Positions 46,446-57,177 of a stretch of 64,000 bases of DNA are shown here, piece after piece. The DNA comes from Maniola hyperantus (taxonomy: Eukaryota > Arthropoda > Insecta > Lepidoptera > Nymphalidae): NCBI RefSeq assembly GCF_902806685.2, contig NC_048550.1, forward strand, positions 8,165,383-8,229,382, written 5' to 3'. The position numbers and the translations under genes were made by a program. The notes beneath the pieces are model-generated. The model did not search any database. It had not been told where the DNA came from and saw nothing but the letters and a program-made list of their open reading frames with translations. Position 1 is the stretch's first letter; the number at the start of each line of letters is the position of its first letter.

Positions 46446-49127
46446 AATATTATTCAACATTAAGTTTACCATTGTAAAGAGATGTAAATTATACTATGCA
46501 GAAGTGACTTGTGCATATGTAAATAAATAAATTATTTATCAAAATAAAGAATTTATTTACTTATTTTAGAGATTATTTGCTTTCCAAGACTATATGCATA
46601 AACTTACATGTAAGGTGCTAAGATTAACGTATTTCAGGGGTCTCAAACTACACGACTATTCCATTTACGTTGCGGAGGAATTCACGGTAATGTTCTAATT
46701 TGGGAATGTCAATTCAACTTGTGATTTTATCGCAGAACACTATAAGTACTCTCTAATTTTATAATATGCACTTTGCTCAGTCAGACGTTTTATTTATACT
46801 AAATATTTAATTTCTTAGACGTCGCTACATTTACAGCTAATGGAAGTCTACATTAATTTACAGTTCAGTTGGTTTAGCCAAAGAAGAGTAGGTACTGTAT
46901 TTATTTACATTTACAACACAAAATAATAAAATATCGATATTCGGAGATTAATGTCCTATTGTGATTGTTTTGTATCATATTTCAATCAGCCGCGAATAAG
47001 GTTCAGAGCACATTGCGGAGTTGAAGCGTAGCAAATTGTCCGTTCTAAAATTTTATAAAGTAAAACTGAACTTTAATATCTACTGAAAAATGTAGGTACA
47101 AATTGTTGTAAAGCAAATTAAATAACACGAGGTGACGCGAGCAACGAAGTACGTGTAATTAACAAGATCAAGAATGAGAAAAAATTATTTCATCATAAGC
47201 ACGGACAGTTTATTTAAGAAAACCTACCATTTGCGCTGGGAAAAGCTATATCACAGGTACAAAAATGCTTACGCTTAAAGTACTATTTACGTATTTAGTA
47301 AACTCACTTACAGTAATTAAAAATTAAATAAAACAACGGAAAGGTTCGGTTCTCAATCCGCTCCTAGCTATCGTGGTAGACTTTGGCAAAACCCACCATG
47401 GGTTGATTATGATGATGTTGATGACTAGTGTGTGTGACCAGGCTGTGACTTGTGTTTATTAATTACTAACTTATGGTCGCGACTTCGTCCGCCTGAACTA
47501 GACAATTTTCAAACCCCTATATTACCCCCTCAGGGGTTGAATTTTCAAAAATCTTTTCTTAGCGGAAGTCTACGTCCCGTAGTTTGAGCTGTGCGTTGAT
47601 ATATCAGTCAGTCAATCAGTCAGTCATCTTTTCCTTTCATATATTTAGATTTTTAATCGGGTAGTTACAGAGCATTGCAATATCTAATGCTATATGAAGT
47701 AAGGTAATTACTTAGAAAATAATTTAAGCCTTAAGCTAAAGCTTAAGGTAGGTATTTAGTTAGGTACTTACTTAGGCATTATAACCCGAACCTAAGAAGG
47801 TACAGAATAAATTGTCCAACTTTTGCATGAGAAAAATGGCCGCTGAACAAAATATATGCTAATGTAGAATTAGCATAATATGAGTGGAAAAATCACTGGG
47901 CCATTAAAGTGTGTCGTAGCTTGTGAAAGGGTGGAGTAGGTGGATACTAAGGGCAGTTTAACAAGTAGCTAAGGTGCCATTAAGGTCTAAGACCTCACCG
48001 TTCTCAAGCGTCGTTTGTCATGCAAATAGAGAGTGAATAATTTATAGAAGACTCAGCCTCTATATTATGATTTTCGTAGCTGAATATCCTTTGGTAAGTG
48101 GCTGACTATTATAGTAGGAAATTCTTGTAAAATGTAGGTATGTCGATTTCTCGTGATTGTACAAAGAGCATTTATGGATTAAAGAAATGAACTCAGAGCT
48201 TTTATGAGCTTTTATCTCATAATAATTGTAAAGTAACGGCTAATTATGGTTACTCTAATATTCTGAATATTGTGTACTGGTTTGGTAAAAAAAACATGAT
48301 GCTTAATAAGTGTACCTACTAACCTAACCAAAATGGTTAGTAACCAAGCCGTTTTTTACTAATGTGTCAAATATCGAATGTTAAAATTTTAAAAACCGGC
48401 TTCGCATGTATATTAAAATCATTGTTTAAATATTATTGGTATTAATTGTCACCACAAATAAACATTACCATGATAAATGATTTTTTACTTTATAATTTTT
48501 AAGTATATTACAATGCAAAGCGCATTTACTTTTCTTGATTTAGAAAAAGATAAAATATTTTCTACTATATTTCAGTTGTAAACGCGCGACATAAATTTTT
48601 CAGAATAAAGGATCATGCATCCGTAAAAATGGGGCTTCGTATGTGCACAACTGAGAAACGTTAGTCACGGATTACACCACCGTTTTCCAAAATAAAAAAA
48701 CCACGAACATATGCTTACAATGAGAAAATGGCGCGCCTTGTTCGCATTCATAATGCCGCGGGTTTTGCTTTGGACATAAATAAGAGGACCCTGTCCACAG
48801 GCTGCACGTTATCCGGCTCAATTTTTTGCTGTATTGCCGTACATTTTTTTCGTGTCATGGTTTTGGTATAGAATTTCGTTTAGTTCGCTCTATTTTAACG
48901 GTGTTGGCCAATGATATTATAAAAACATAGATATAAAATAATGTATAGACATATATTACTATGTTACGTTTTTTATATGGTGTTTACAGTTTGAAATGTG
49001 CGCTTGCTGGTCGGTATAACAGAAGGTACAAAACGCATGAGATAAGAGATAGTGCTCTACAAATGTTGGCTCACCCCAGCCAGACAGTGCCCGTGTGGTA
49101 TGGGAAGGAAAGGAGCCAGAGACTTAG
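46446..49127. other. Intergenic DNA with repeat fragments
   Basis: A SINE family 2 fragment at about 47345-47425 (CAATCCGCTCC, then ATGGGTTGATTATGATGATG) and a family-2 Helitron at 47472-47649. 48730-48860 is locally richer in CpG. No gene seen; a 65-codon frame at 48961-49158 has no recognisable content. Confidence 0.4.
47472..47649 (-). mobile_element. Helitron-like element, family 2, 3' end decayed
   Basis: GGTCGCGACTTCGTCCGCC, CCCCTCAGGGGTTGAATTTT, a (CAGT)n tract and a TC end at 47649-47648 (TCTAAATATATGAAAGG on the minus strand). Confidence 0.65.
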
Positions 49128-49238
49128 GCTGAGATCAGATGAGATTGCTCAGAGTTAAGATTGAGTTAAAACGAGACAAATTTATGTGTGAGATATAGCT
49201 CTGTCTAAGTCAGAGTGAGCTCTATAGATCTCAGTGGC
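49128..49238. mobile_element. Harbinger-like MITE, degenerate copy
   Basis: GGCTGAGATCAGATGAG, TTAAGATTGAGTTAAAACGA, ATAGCTCTGTCTAAGTCAG and CTCTATAGATCTCAGTGGC form the same inverted layout as the intact copy at 55645-55787. The ends and target site are blurred. Confidence 0.6.
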
Positions 49239-49721
49239 TGCTTATCTCGCGTTCATATACCCGAACGAGAAGTATGGCGTGCGGCATGCGAGCTGTGATG
49301 CGAGTATCACAGCCATAGCTGCCACATCTCTGCCTGCTACGAGTACGTCTCTGTCTCTTTTCCTCGCTACTTTCCATGCCCCACGGGCAGTGGCCGAGTC
49401 CGGGGGGGTTAGATTAATCACTTTATAAGGAATGCTATAAAGTACTAGTTGAAACATGCAATTTTAGCATAGATACACCTAGGCTAATTTTATTTCGAAT
49501 AATCAAAAAGCTCCCAGGGGTTTTTAAAAGCCGTAATCAATGCGGACGAATTCGCAGGCATCATCTACTTTACAATGACAAGGAGAATTTGAGTTTCGTT
49601 GGTTTCGACTACTATCACTACTTAACATGTAATAGTAGGTAATCCTTAAGCTAGTAGGTAGGTACATACTCTTGAGCCGCTTAACGCGGGGAGGTATGGA
49701 AAGTGGAAACCCAACGCATAG
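49239..49721. other. Intergenic DNA, one Helitron fragment
   Basis: About 49495-49570 is a plus-strand Helitron 3' piece (AATGCGGACGAATTCGCAGG). Overlapping 60-90-codon frames on both strands at 49234-49790 have no recognisable content. Confidence 0.4.
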
Positions 49722-49880
49722 GTATAAGTGCGTGACAGGTTGAGATGGCAGGCAGGGGTATGAGGCGGGGAGACCCCCGCACACTCGCACTTGTCCGCAC
49801 CTGGTCAGCGCAGGGGTTGTACGGGTGTATGGGGCATCCCCACCCCAATTGCCATCTTGACCTGTCGCGTACTATACCTA
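49722..49880. mobile_element. GC-rich inverted-repeat element, copy 4
   Basis: The best-preserved ends of the family: AGGTATAAGTGCGTGACAGG at the left and, reverse complemented, AGGTATAGTACGCGACAGG at the right, each continuing into TNNAGATGGCA. The centre is GC-rich. Confidence 0.78.
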
Positions 49881-50186
49881 CTATTTATATAGATACCCTA
49901 AACAGATAGCAGCTTAAAAAGATCCACTTTAATACATTCTTTATTTGCTAAGAGAAAGTTACTCAGTAATATTTAAGTACCCGATGTTTTTATACTTGTT
50001 AATTAAAAGCGTACAATTAATGCCGAAGGGTATTTAAAGCCAGTTGTGGCATGGCAGAAATTTTTAACTGGGGAATTGCTATTTAAAATACGCCGCGAGT
50101 GTTTTCGTTGAATTTTTTACCACTCATGCTACTGGATGGATAGTTATATTATATTTTGCTTTAATAAAATGAAGATTTTTAGTTTA

Positions 50187-50383
50187 TAATATTATAAATG
50201 CGAAAGTCTGTCTGTATGCTAGCCTTTCACGGCCCACCCGTTCAACCGATTTTGAAGAAAGGTACAGAGATAGCTTGCATCCAGCATACATAGCGTACTT
50301 TTTATCCCGGGAAATAAAAGAGTTCCCACGGGATGTTAAAAATCTAAACCCACACGGACGAAGTCGTGGGCATCAGCTATAAT
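50187..50383 (+). mobile_element. Helitron-like element, family 1, ends decayed
   Basis: ATAATATTATAAATGCGAAA, CTAGCCTTTCACGGCCCACC, AGAGTTCCCACGGGATG and the 3' block CACACGGACGAAGTCGTGGG, followed by CATCAGCTA. Confidence 0.65.
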
Positions 50384-51165
50384 ATTAATTTAAATTACAG
50401 AAAGTACTTATTACCGAGTTTATTATAGGTACCTAGTAATATTGAATGGTAAATAAAACATTATATTAATTGGATAGTTTTTAAAGATTTAAAATGTATC
50501 TACCTAATTTTAGGTTTAGTCAAATGTTATAAGTACTTATTAATTGATGTACTTATTACATTAGGTAGGTACCTAATTAGGTGTGTCACTAAATTCTATT
50601 ATTAGTTTTTATAACTATGTAATTAATGTGTACAAAACATTGTCGCTAGTTCAATACTACTATCATCAATGATAACTGCTCAGATAGTATAGTTAAAAGT
50701 TAGCAGATAAGTTTTATTAGTCGAATGTACAAATTGCGCCTTTTAATTTGGGGCTAGCAATGAACCATTATGTTATGTGGCATCTTTGTTATGTGAGATT
50801 TGTGGGCAAGTATATGATTTTATACGTCACAAATACGTGCGTAGGAGTGCGATATTAGCAACAGTTTATTGCGTGAATGTAGCTACAGAAATGTGGAGAG
50901 CGAGAACATACTACGAGTACCTATGTCGTCGCTAGGTTGCTTGTGAGGTTATAATTATTTTGTATGGAAATATTGTTGTTATCAAAGTTAAATGACTTGT
51001 TGATTATGAGTTGTGACGCTATCTTTCGTTAAATAACAAGAACAGTGTACAAATCGTAATCTAAAACTGACATAAGTGCGGAGAATATAGTGCAAAGTTG
51101 TGTAAACAAGATAATTATTATATTAATGTTCATACCGGATCTAGTTAAGTAGAAATTTTGTAAAT
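50384..51165. other. Upstream region of the GCDH gene
   Basis: Presumed promoter and 5' UTR. No unambiguous TATA box or initiator was identified. The ATG has the favourable context AATATGG. Confidence 0.4.
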
Positions 51166-52443
51166 ATGGCTGTGAATATAAATAAATTGTCTAAATTGTG
51201 GCCCGTTGTGTGTAACATTAGCAATATCAGGGCATTGTCGACCACAAGCTCATACAACGCAAAAGTAAGTTTTAACTGGGAGGACCCTTTGAATTTAGAT
51301 CGTCAATTACAAGACGACGAAAAGGCAGTTCGGGACTCATTGAGAGCTTATTGTAAAGAGAAACTTATGCCAAGAGTAATAGAAGCAAATAGAAACGAAG
51401 TGTTCGATCGAGAGATTTACAAAGAAATGGGCGAGTTAGGGATCCTCGGATGTACTATTAAGGGCTACGACTGTGCGGGTGTATCATCTATTACTTACGG
51501 ACTCATTACAAGGGAATTGGATGGAGTAGATTCCTCGTATAGATCGGCAATGAGTGTGCAGAGCAGCTTAGCGATGGGGGCAATATACATGTACGGTTCA
51601 GAGGAACAAAAACAAAAGTTCCTACCGAAAATGGCTAAAGGGGACTTAGTAGGATGCTTTGGATTAACCGAACCGGACTTTGGAAGCGATGCTGGGTCTT
51701 TAGTAACGCGCGCAAAGTACGATTCTAAATCAAAAACCTATACTCTCAGTGGATCTAAAACATGGATAACCAACTCGCCTATCGCTGATATTCTTATAAT
51801 CTGGGCCAAAACTGAGGACGATAAAGTGAGAGGTTTTATAGTTGAGCGAGCCCAAGTTAAAAAGGGACTGGACACGCCCCGAATCAATGGTAAATTTTCT
51901 TTGAGAGCTTCAGCAACGGGCATGATATTGCTCGACGAAGTCGTTATACCGGAGGAGAATTTATTGCCTGGCGTAGTAGGTATGAAGGGGCCGTTCGGAT
52001 GTCTCAATAATGCGCGATACGGAATCGCCTGGGGCGCTCTCGGTTCAGCTGAAACATGTTTGCGGATAGCTCGTGAGTACACATTAGATAGGAAACAATT
52101 TGGCAGACCACTCGCTTCGAACCAGCTGATTCAAAAGAAATTGGCTGACATGATTACAGAAATAAGCCTCGGTTTGCAAGCTTGCCTACACGTCGGACGT
52201 CTGAAAGATGAGGGACTCGTAGCTCCTGAAATGATTTCCCTTCTCAAAAGAAATAACTGCGGCAAATCTTTAGAAATTGCGAGAGTCGCACGAGATATGC
52301 TCGGCGGTAATGGAGTTTCTGATGAGTACCACGTTATTAGGCATGTTATGAACTTAGAGGCAGTTAATACTTATGAAGGTACTCACGATGTTCACGCTCT
52401 CATATTAGGGAGAGCGATTACTGGAATTCAAGCATTTTTCTAA
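51166..52443 (+). CDS. GCDH: Glutaryl-CoA dehydrogenase, mitochondrial
   Basis: A 425-codon single-exon gene. The FAD enzyme oxidises and decarboxylates glutaryl-CoA to crotonyl-CoA in lysine, hydroxylysine and tryptophan breakdown in the mitochondrial matrix, passing electrons to electron-transfer flavoprotein. Residues 1-33 form an Arg/Lys/Ser-rich, acid-free presequence (ending ALSTTSSYNAK). The dehydrogenase follows: FNWEDPLNLD (36-45), IKGYDCAGVSSITYG (98-112), YRSAMSVQSSLAMG (125-138), FGLTEPDFGSD (165-175), TWITNSPIAD (199-208), GKFSLRASATGM (242-253), GPFGCLNNARYGIAWG (275-290), RDMLGGNG (376-383) and the active-site segment NTYEGTHDVHALILGRAITG with the catalytic Glu at 404. The order and length match GCDH rather than other acyl-CoA dehydrogenases. 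A poly(A) signal AATAAA is at 52465-52470. The lack of introns is noted as a finding; the frame is fully intact. Confidence 0.95.
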   Translation: MAVNINKLSKLWPVVCNISNIRALSTTSSYNAKVSFNWEDPLNLDRQLQDDEKAVRDSLRAYCKEKLMPRVIEANRNEVFDREIYKEMGELGILGCTIKGYDCAGVSSITYGLITRELDGVDSSYRSAMSVQSSLAMGAIYMYGSEEQKQKFLPKMAKGDLVGCFGLTEPDFGSDAGSLVTRAKYDSKSKTYTLSGSKTWITNSPIADILIIWAKTEDDKVRGFIVERAQVKKGLDTPRINGKFSLRASATGMILLDEVVIPEENLLPGVVGMKGPFGCLNNARYGIAWGALGSAETCLRIAREYTLDRKQFGRPLASNQLIQKKLADMITEISLGLQACLHVGRLKDEGLVAPEMISLLKRNNCGKSLEIARVARDMLGGNGVSDEYHVIRHVMNLEAVNTYEGTHDVHALILGRAITGIQAFF

Positions 52444-52681
52444 GCAAATATATTATTTCATGTTAATAAATAAATTAAGATTTATTTAAATCTAAAAATT
52501 CTATTTTTGTAAATAAAGTTGATTAAGTATTTTCAGTTTTTATTTCATTTCTAAAAGAACCTCTATATTACATCGAAAGTTAAATTTATAATTGAAACAT
52601 GACACTAGCCTTGTATTAAATAATATTTTTATCTACTACCTACCTGGTACCTAGGCTACTGATTTATTTTATAAAAAAAAC
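52444..52681. other. GCDH 3' UTR and tRNA downstream flank
   Basis: Convergent arrangement: the GCDH 3' end faces the 3' end of the minus-strand tRNA gene, with about 240 bp between the stop codon and the tRNA. Confidence 0.5.
52673..52680 (-). terminator. RNA polymerase III terminator of the tRNA gene
   Basis: Eight consecutive T on the minus strand, starting 2 nt after the tRNA 3' end. Confidence 0.8.
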
Positions 52682-52754
52682 TGGAGGCGCCGGGTATCGA
52701 TCCCGGTACCTCTCGCATGCTAAGCGAGCGCTCTACCATCTGAGCTACGCCCCC
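52682..52754 (-). tRNA. tRNA-Ala (anticodon AGC)
   Basis: 73 nt. The acceptor stem pairs GGGGGCG with CGCCTCC plus discriminator A, including the G3:U70 wobble pair that identifies alanine tRNAs. The D arm holds GTAGCTCAGATGGTAGAGC (A box), the anticodon stem-loop reads CGCTTAGCATG with AGC, and the T arm holds CCGGGATCGATACCCGG (B box). No intron, CCA not encoded. The complete cloverleaf and the downstream T-run separate it from the SINE heads elsewhere in the window. Confidence 0.96.
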
Positions 52755-54202
52755 TGATAAATAGTAAGATGAAATAGTTTTTGGTATTAAGCCGGCGACC
52801 AGAATTTATCTTTAGTAGGTACTTTGATATTTTGTACAAAAACATTTTTCTCCGGAAATAATTTTTCAATTAGGTTATACCTAGATAGATCACGTGCCGA
52901 GTGTTCGTGGCGTTTCATAATAAGTTTTACGTTATGCAATGCCAAGTACAAAGTTTAGGTAATGAAGTCCGCGTGGATTTCTATATTTTTTAATCTTATG
53001 GGAGCTCTTAGTCCGTCCGTCTTCGGGATGCAAGTCATCTTTGTGTGAAATACTTATGGGAGTCAAACTCGATTAAGTGGGTGGGCCGTAAAAAAGTAAA
53101 AAAAAAAAACAAGAAACAGACATACTTTCGAATTAATAGTAATATTAGTATGAATTATAATAATATTACTTAGTATAGTTTATTCATATTTCAAGAAAAG
53201 CGTAGGTAACAAACAAATATAAATATTTCTTTTCAGACAAATTGCTATTCGCTTCGCGATCACGACCTAACTCGTATTTAAGAGGTAATCGTATTTCTTA
53301 AACGTAGGTAGGTATCTATAATGTTTAGGAGGGTCTTAAACAAGGAAAATATTCCCTTAATACAAAACGTGTTCCCTTAAACGCCATCATAAAATACTTA
53401 TGTAATAACGTTTTCTCGGAGCGTTATTCTTTGGAGACAAGAATGACTATTTTGAAGATAATAAGGGGAAATCGTTTTTCTCCCGGAACACAATTTTGGT
53501 TGATAGCTGAATTTTACCGTAGCGGGACCTAGAGATGCGCCGCGTTATCACGTTAGGTACCTCAGAATATTTTATTTTAATGAAACGGTGAGAGAATACG
53601 GAATAAGTGCAGAGTTATTTCGCTCTGTGTGTAGACATACCCAGACAAAAGAAATAATGAACGGTTACTTAATTTATTTTTATTGTATAGGTAGGTAGAA
53701 AATGTTGGTACATTTTGTTTAACTCTCTCGCGTAACAAAATTGTTTAAAAAAACTTTTTTTTATTGCATAGGTAAGATTTACCTCACTATAAGAAAAAGA
53801 AATTATATTTAAGAGAATGCTTTTTATTTCATCTATGCCCTTTTATCTCGCATCGAAATGAAAACAAGATTTAGATTTTTTCTTTAAATGGATTTCAAGG
53901 TGATTCAATTATAAAAGATATCCAAACCCTCTTCAATTCTTCAAACAGGGTGAACGCACTAAAATAACAGCAAAATATTCTGCACACAAATAAAGTCAAA
54001 TAGGTACCTACTTGAATGAAAATGACAGCTAGGCATAGTATCACTAACATTAAGCTCATATTAAGCTCATATTATTTTTCAGGTCTGAAAAAGTGTGTGG
54101 GTATGATATTATTATTATTTGAAACGTCGTAGTACTTAAGTGGGCTCAGTTCGGTGCTTTCTTCATACAAACGTAGAAGGCTAATTACTACATTATTTGA
54201 TA
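52755..54202. other. Intergenic DNA, one decayed Helitron
   Basis: About 52965-53153 (minus) keeps GAAGTCCGCGTGGATTTC, CTTCGGGATGCAAGTC and ATACTTTCGAATTAATAG of a family-1 Helitron. Nothing else is recognised. Confidence 0.45.
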
Positions 54203-54458
54203 CTAGCTTATGCTCGCGACTTCGTCCGCGTGGACTACACAAATTTCAAACCCCTATTTCACCCCCTTAGGAGTTGAATTTTCAAAAATCCTTTCTTAGT
54301 GGATGCCTACGTCATAATAACTATCTGCATGCCAGATTTCAGCCCGATCCGTCCAGTAGTTTGAGCTGTGCGTTGATAGATCAGTCAGTCAGTCAGTCAG
54401 TCAGTCAGTCAGTCAGTCAGTCAGTCAGTCAGTCACCTTTTCTTTTTATATATTTAGA
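54203..54458 (-). mobile_element. Helitron-like element, family 2, with (TCAG)n expansion
   Basis: CTAG 54203-54206 and TC 54458-54457 on the minus strand. It carries a long (TCAG)n microsatellite at 54382-54435, much longer than in the other copies. It directly abuts the next element. Confidence 0.8.
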
Positions 54459-54708
54459 CTAGCTGATGCCCGCGACTTCGTCTGCGTGGAATTAGGTTTT
54501 TTAAAAATCCCGTGGGAACTCTTTTATTTTCCGGGATAAAAAGTAGCCTATGTCACTCTGCATGTCTTTATCTATACCCATGCAAAAAATCACGTCAATC
54601 CGTTGCACCGTTGCGACGTGATTGAAGGACAAACCAACAAACCAATAAACCAATAAGCCAACAAACCAACAAACAAACACACTTTCGCATTTATAATAAG
54701 GGTACTGA
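54459..54708 (-). mobile_element. Helitron-like element, family 1, full length
   Basis: Minus-strand TC at 54708-54707 (TCAGTACCCTTATTATAAAT) and CTAG at 54462-54459, followed at once by the TC of the neighbouring family-2 element. Confidence 0.8.
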
Positions 54709-55620
54709 TTAAATCCTCAAAACTAAGTATTATATCGGTTTGTCTTACCATTATCTAGGTTTATTGATATATTAAACATTGAAAAATATATTGATTTTAT
54801 AGTTACGAGCCTCAAAAGATTCCCATTTTAACAATAACTTTATGACAACTTTGGGCGTAAATAAATAAGATTAGAGGTATGAAAACTCTAAAACAATTTA
54901 AAATTAGACATAGTTTATTTATTCATTAGTTGATATATCTTTATTTTGCAAACATACATTAAGTATTTTTTTCTCAAAAATACTTTTCCTAAATCCTTGA
55001 TGTCAGTGAAAATCATCGTGCCTCTCACCTTTCTCATACAATGTCTAGTGAAAAGCAAACAGGTTAGGTCGAGCGTACTGCGTCACCTTAACAGGTTTAT
55101 TTCAAAAGCTGCTGCAGCGGGCGCCGCTCACACGCGCGACTTGCACGCTCAACTTTTGTTAAGTTTTATAATATAAAGTAGGTAATTTAAGTTTAAGTTA
55201 GTAGTATCACAGTAGTAGTAGTATCAATGTCACACCACTTTTAGGAACGTCACATATTCTATCATGCCATCTTAACAATAAGCGTTGTTGCATGCTAACA
55301 AACAGTTTTGTCACAGATCACCTACTAAAGTATCATTGTATGTGCGTGACTATCACCCTTACCGTTTATTGTCCCTATAATAAAAACTCCAAATGGGAAT
55401 CATCTTTGTTATCTTAAGAGAGTGAAAAGAAGTAAGTTTTCTTGTAAAATATTTAATCTCATTTGAAGCAGCCTTTAAGCACGAAGTTTCTTTTTCAATT
55501 CTTGGTTCAGTCAGTTTGTAATGAACAATGTTTTAAACTACACTCAGTTGAAACATTTCGTTATTGATAACGGAACAGTCTTTCTTGCAATGACCTCTAA
55601 GAATTCATGATTCTAAGGAA
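54709..55620. other. Intergenic DNA, no gene seen
   Basis: A 76-codon frame at 54946-55176 includes a short GC-rich patch (GCTGCTGCAGCGGGCGCCG) but has no recognisable content on either strand. Confidence 0.35.
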
Positions 55621-55624
55621 ATTA

Positions 55625-55925
55625 ATGCAAACCTGCAAGCCTAAGGGTGAGATCTATAAAGCGCACTCTGACTTAGCTTAGACTTAAGACAGAGTCAAAA
55701 CGAGACAGAGCTATATATCTCACATAAATCTGTCCCGTTTTAACTCAATCTTAAGTCTGAGCAAAGTGCGCTCTATAGATCTTAGCCTAAGAGTTCTCCA
55801 TAACATTCTCAAAGCTGTGTGAAGTATTCCAATCCGCATTTCGCCAGCGTGGTAGACTATGAACAAACCATTCTCATTCTAAAAGGAGACCTGAGCTCTG
55901 GTTGTTGATGATGATGATGATAAAT
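55625..55925 (+). mobile_element. SINE family 2 interrupted by a MITE
   Basis: The SINE body runs AACCTGCAAGCC, is broken by the insertion at 55645-55787, and resumes GAGTTCTCCATAAC, TTTCGCCAGCGTGGTAGAC, ending in (GATGAT)n. Joining across the insertion restores the order seen at 56290-56612. Confidence 0.75.
55645..55787. mobile_element. PIF/Harbinger-like MITE, 143 bp
   Basis: Terminal inverted repeats GGGTGAGATCTATAAAGCGC and, reverse complemented, GGCTAAGATCTATAGAGCGC. Flanked by TAA on both sides (55642-55644 and 55788-55790), the 3-bp TWA target typical of PIF/Harbinger elements. The empty site is known because it sits inside a SINE. Confidence 0.8.
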
Positions 55926-55934
55926 GGTCCCTGT

Positions 55935-56010
55935 TATTACTATCGTGGGTTCGAACCCCAGATCTCCCGAATAGGAGGCCAACATTTTAACCGCTTGGCT
56001 ATCAGTATTA
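55935..56010 (-). mobile_element. SINE tRNA-like head, solo, minus strand
   Basis: On the minus strand: TGATAGCCAAGCGG (A box) and GGGGTTCGAACCC (B box), with an extra stem between as in serine-type tRNAs. The acceptor ends do not pair, so it is a SINE family 2 head rather than a tRNA gene. Confidence 0.6.
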
Positions 56011-56289
56011 TTGCACTGTGATTTCCGTAAAAGCCATATTATAATACTTTAAAATATTAAATTCCCAGCGGGTAAATTCAACGTAAACTCTAGTCAATAT
56101 ATCGCGAAGCACTGAAATATTTGCGCTCTCATTAGCCAGTCTGTATTGACAACGGCTGACATTCACGGCAAATATTCGCGCGCTGCATTTTACTAATTAA
56201 ATTCGTGTCAACGTACCATGTACTACATGGTGAACAAAATTATATATGATTGTATTATAAATTGTTTAATAGTTTGTCTCTCTCCGTGG

Positions 56290-56612
56290 TTTGTAGCGGT
56301 GTTAGCCTAGTGGTAAAGATGTCGGCCGGACTCGGGGTCCCGGGTTCGCTCCACGCTTCGTGGCACGCACCTCCAACTTTTTGGAGTTATGTATGTGTGT
56401 TATAAACAATTAAATACTTCAACGGTGAAGGAAAACATCGTGAGGATACCTGCAAGCCAAGAGTTCTCGATAATGTTCTCAAAAGTGTGTGACGGCTGCC
56501 AATCCGCGTTTGGCCAGCGTGGTAGATTATATGGCTAATTTTTTCTAATTCTGAGAGGAGACCCGCGCTCAGTAGGTAGCAGGCGATGGGTTGATGATGA
56601 TGACGATAAATG
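56290..56612 (+). mobile_element. SINE family 2, near full length
   Basis: Head GGTGTTAGCCTAGTGGTAAA with B box GGGTTCGCTCC, then AACTTTTTGGAGTTATG, CTTCAACGGTGAAGGAAAAC, GAGTTCTCGATAATGTTCTC, TTTGGCCAGCGTGGTAG, GAGAGGAGACCCGCGCTCAG and a GATGGGTTGATGATGATGAC end. It is the reference copy for the fragments elsewhere. Confidence 0.8.
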
Positions 56613-57177
56613 GTTTATGTTACTACTAGCTGACTCGTCCCGGCTTTGCTCGTGTGATTTTTTTTTATCTTGTTTTCGTCTGTCTACGTTATAGAGAAAA
56701 CCTACATATAAAACCCACCAGCACTTTTCAGTCCGCCAGTTTGATATTACGATAAACCTTTTTTGTTTTTTTATTGCCACATATTATTTGTAAAACTTAC
56801 CCAACCTCGTACTTTCATAGCCTATAATATTATGGCGACAAAAAAGGTTTATTTATTCGGCCCTTTTTAATAAGCTGTCTCGACATTTTCAAAAAATGTT
56901 TTACATATAATGTTCTCTACATTCCCGGATGGTGCCGCGATGTAGCCCCGAAGAAAATCCAATCGATCTCGCTTCAAAGGCTTTAATATTCAAAAACTAA
57001 TAAAGGCAACACAAAACAAAGGCGGTGCAACGATTGGATGAAATTCGCAGAGCGGTGTAATAGCTGCCAGACACAGGCGCTTGCAAAATTGTAATGAACA
57101 CAAAAGGATTTTTTTTTAGAATTCGTTAACTTAATTCCTTACTTCGTATTGGCCAAAAAACATACCCTAATGAGGAA
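56613..57177. other. Intergenic DNA with a decayed element
   Basis: From 56626 the sequence CTAGCTGACTCGTCCCGGC resembles the end of another short element class seen also at about 20440 and 63658. No gene seen. Confidence 0.35.

Noticed and set aside
54382..54435. (TCAG)n array as a possible CRISPR or satellite
   Set aside because: It is a plain 4-bp microsatellite inside a Helitron, with no spacers; a CRISPR array is not expected in an animal genome.
55935..56010. Serine-like tRNA on the minus strand
   Set aside because: Acceptor stem not paired and no T-run terminator; it matches the head of SINE family 2.
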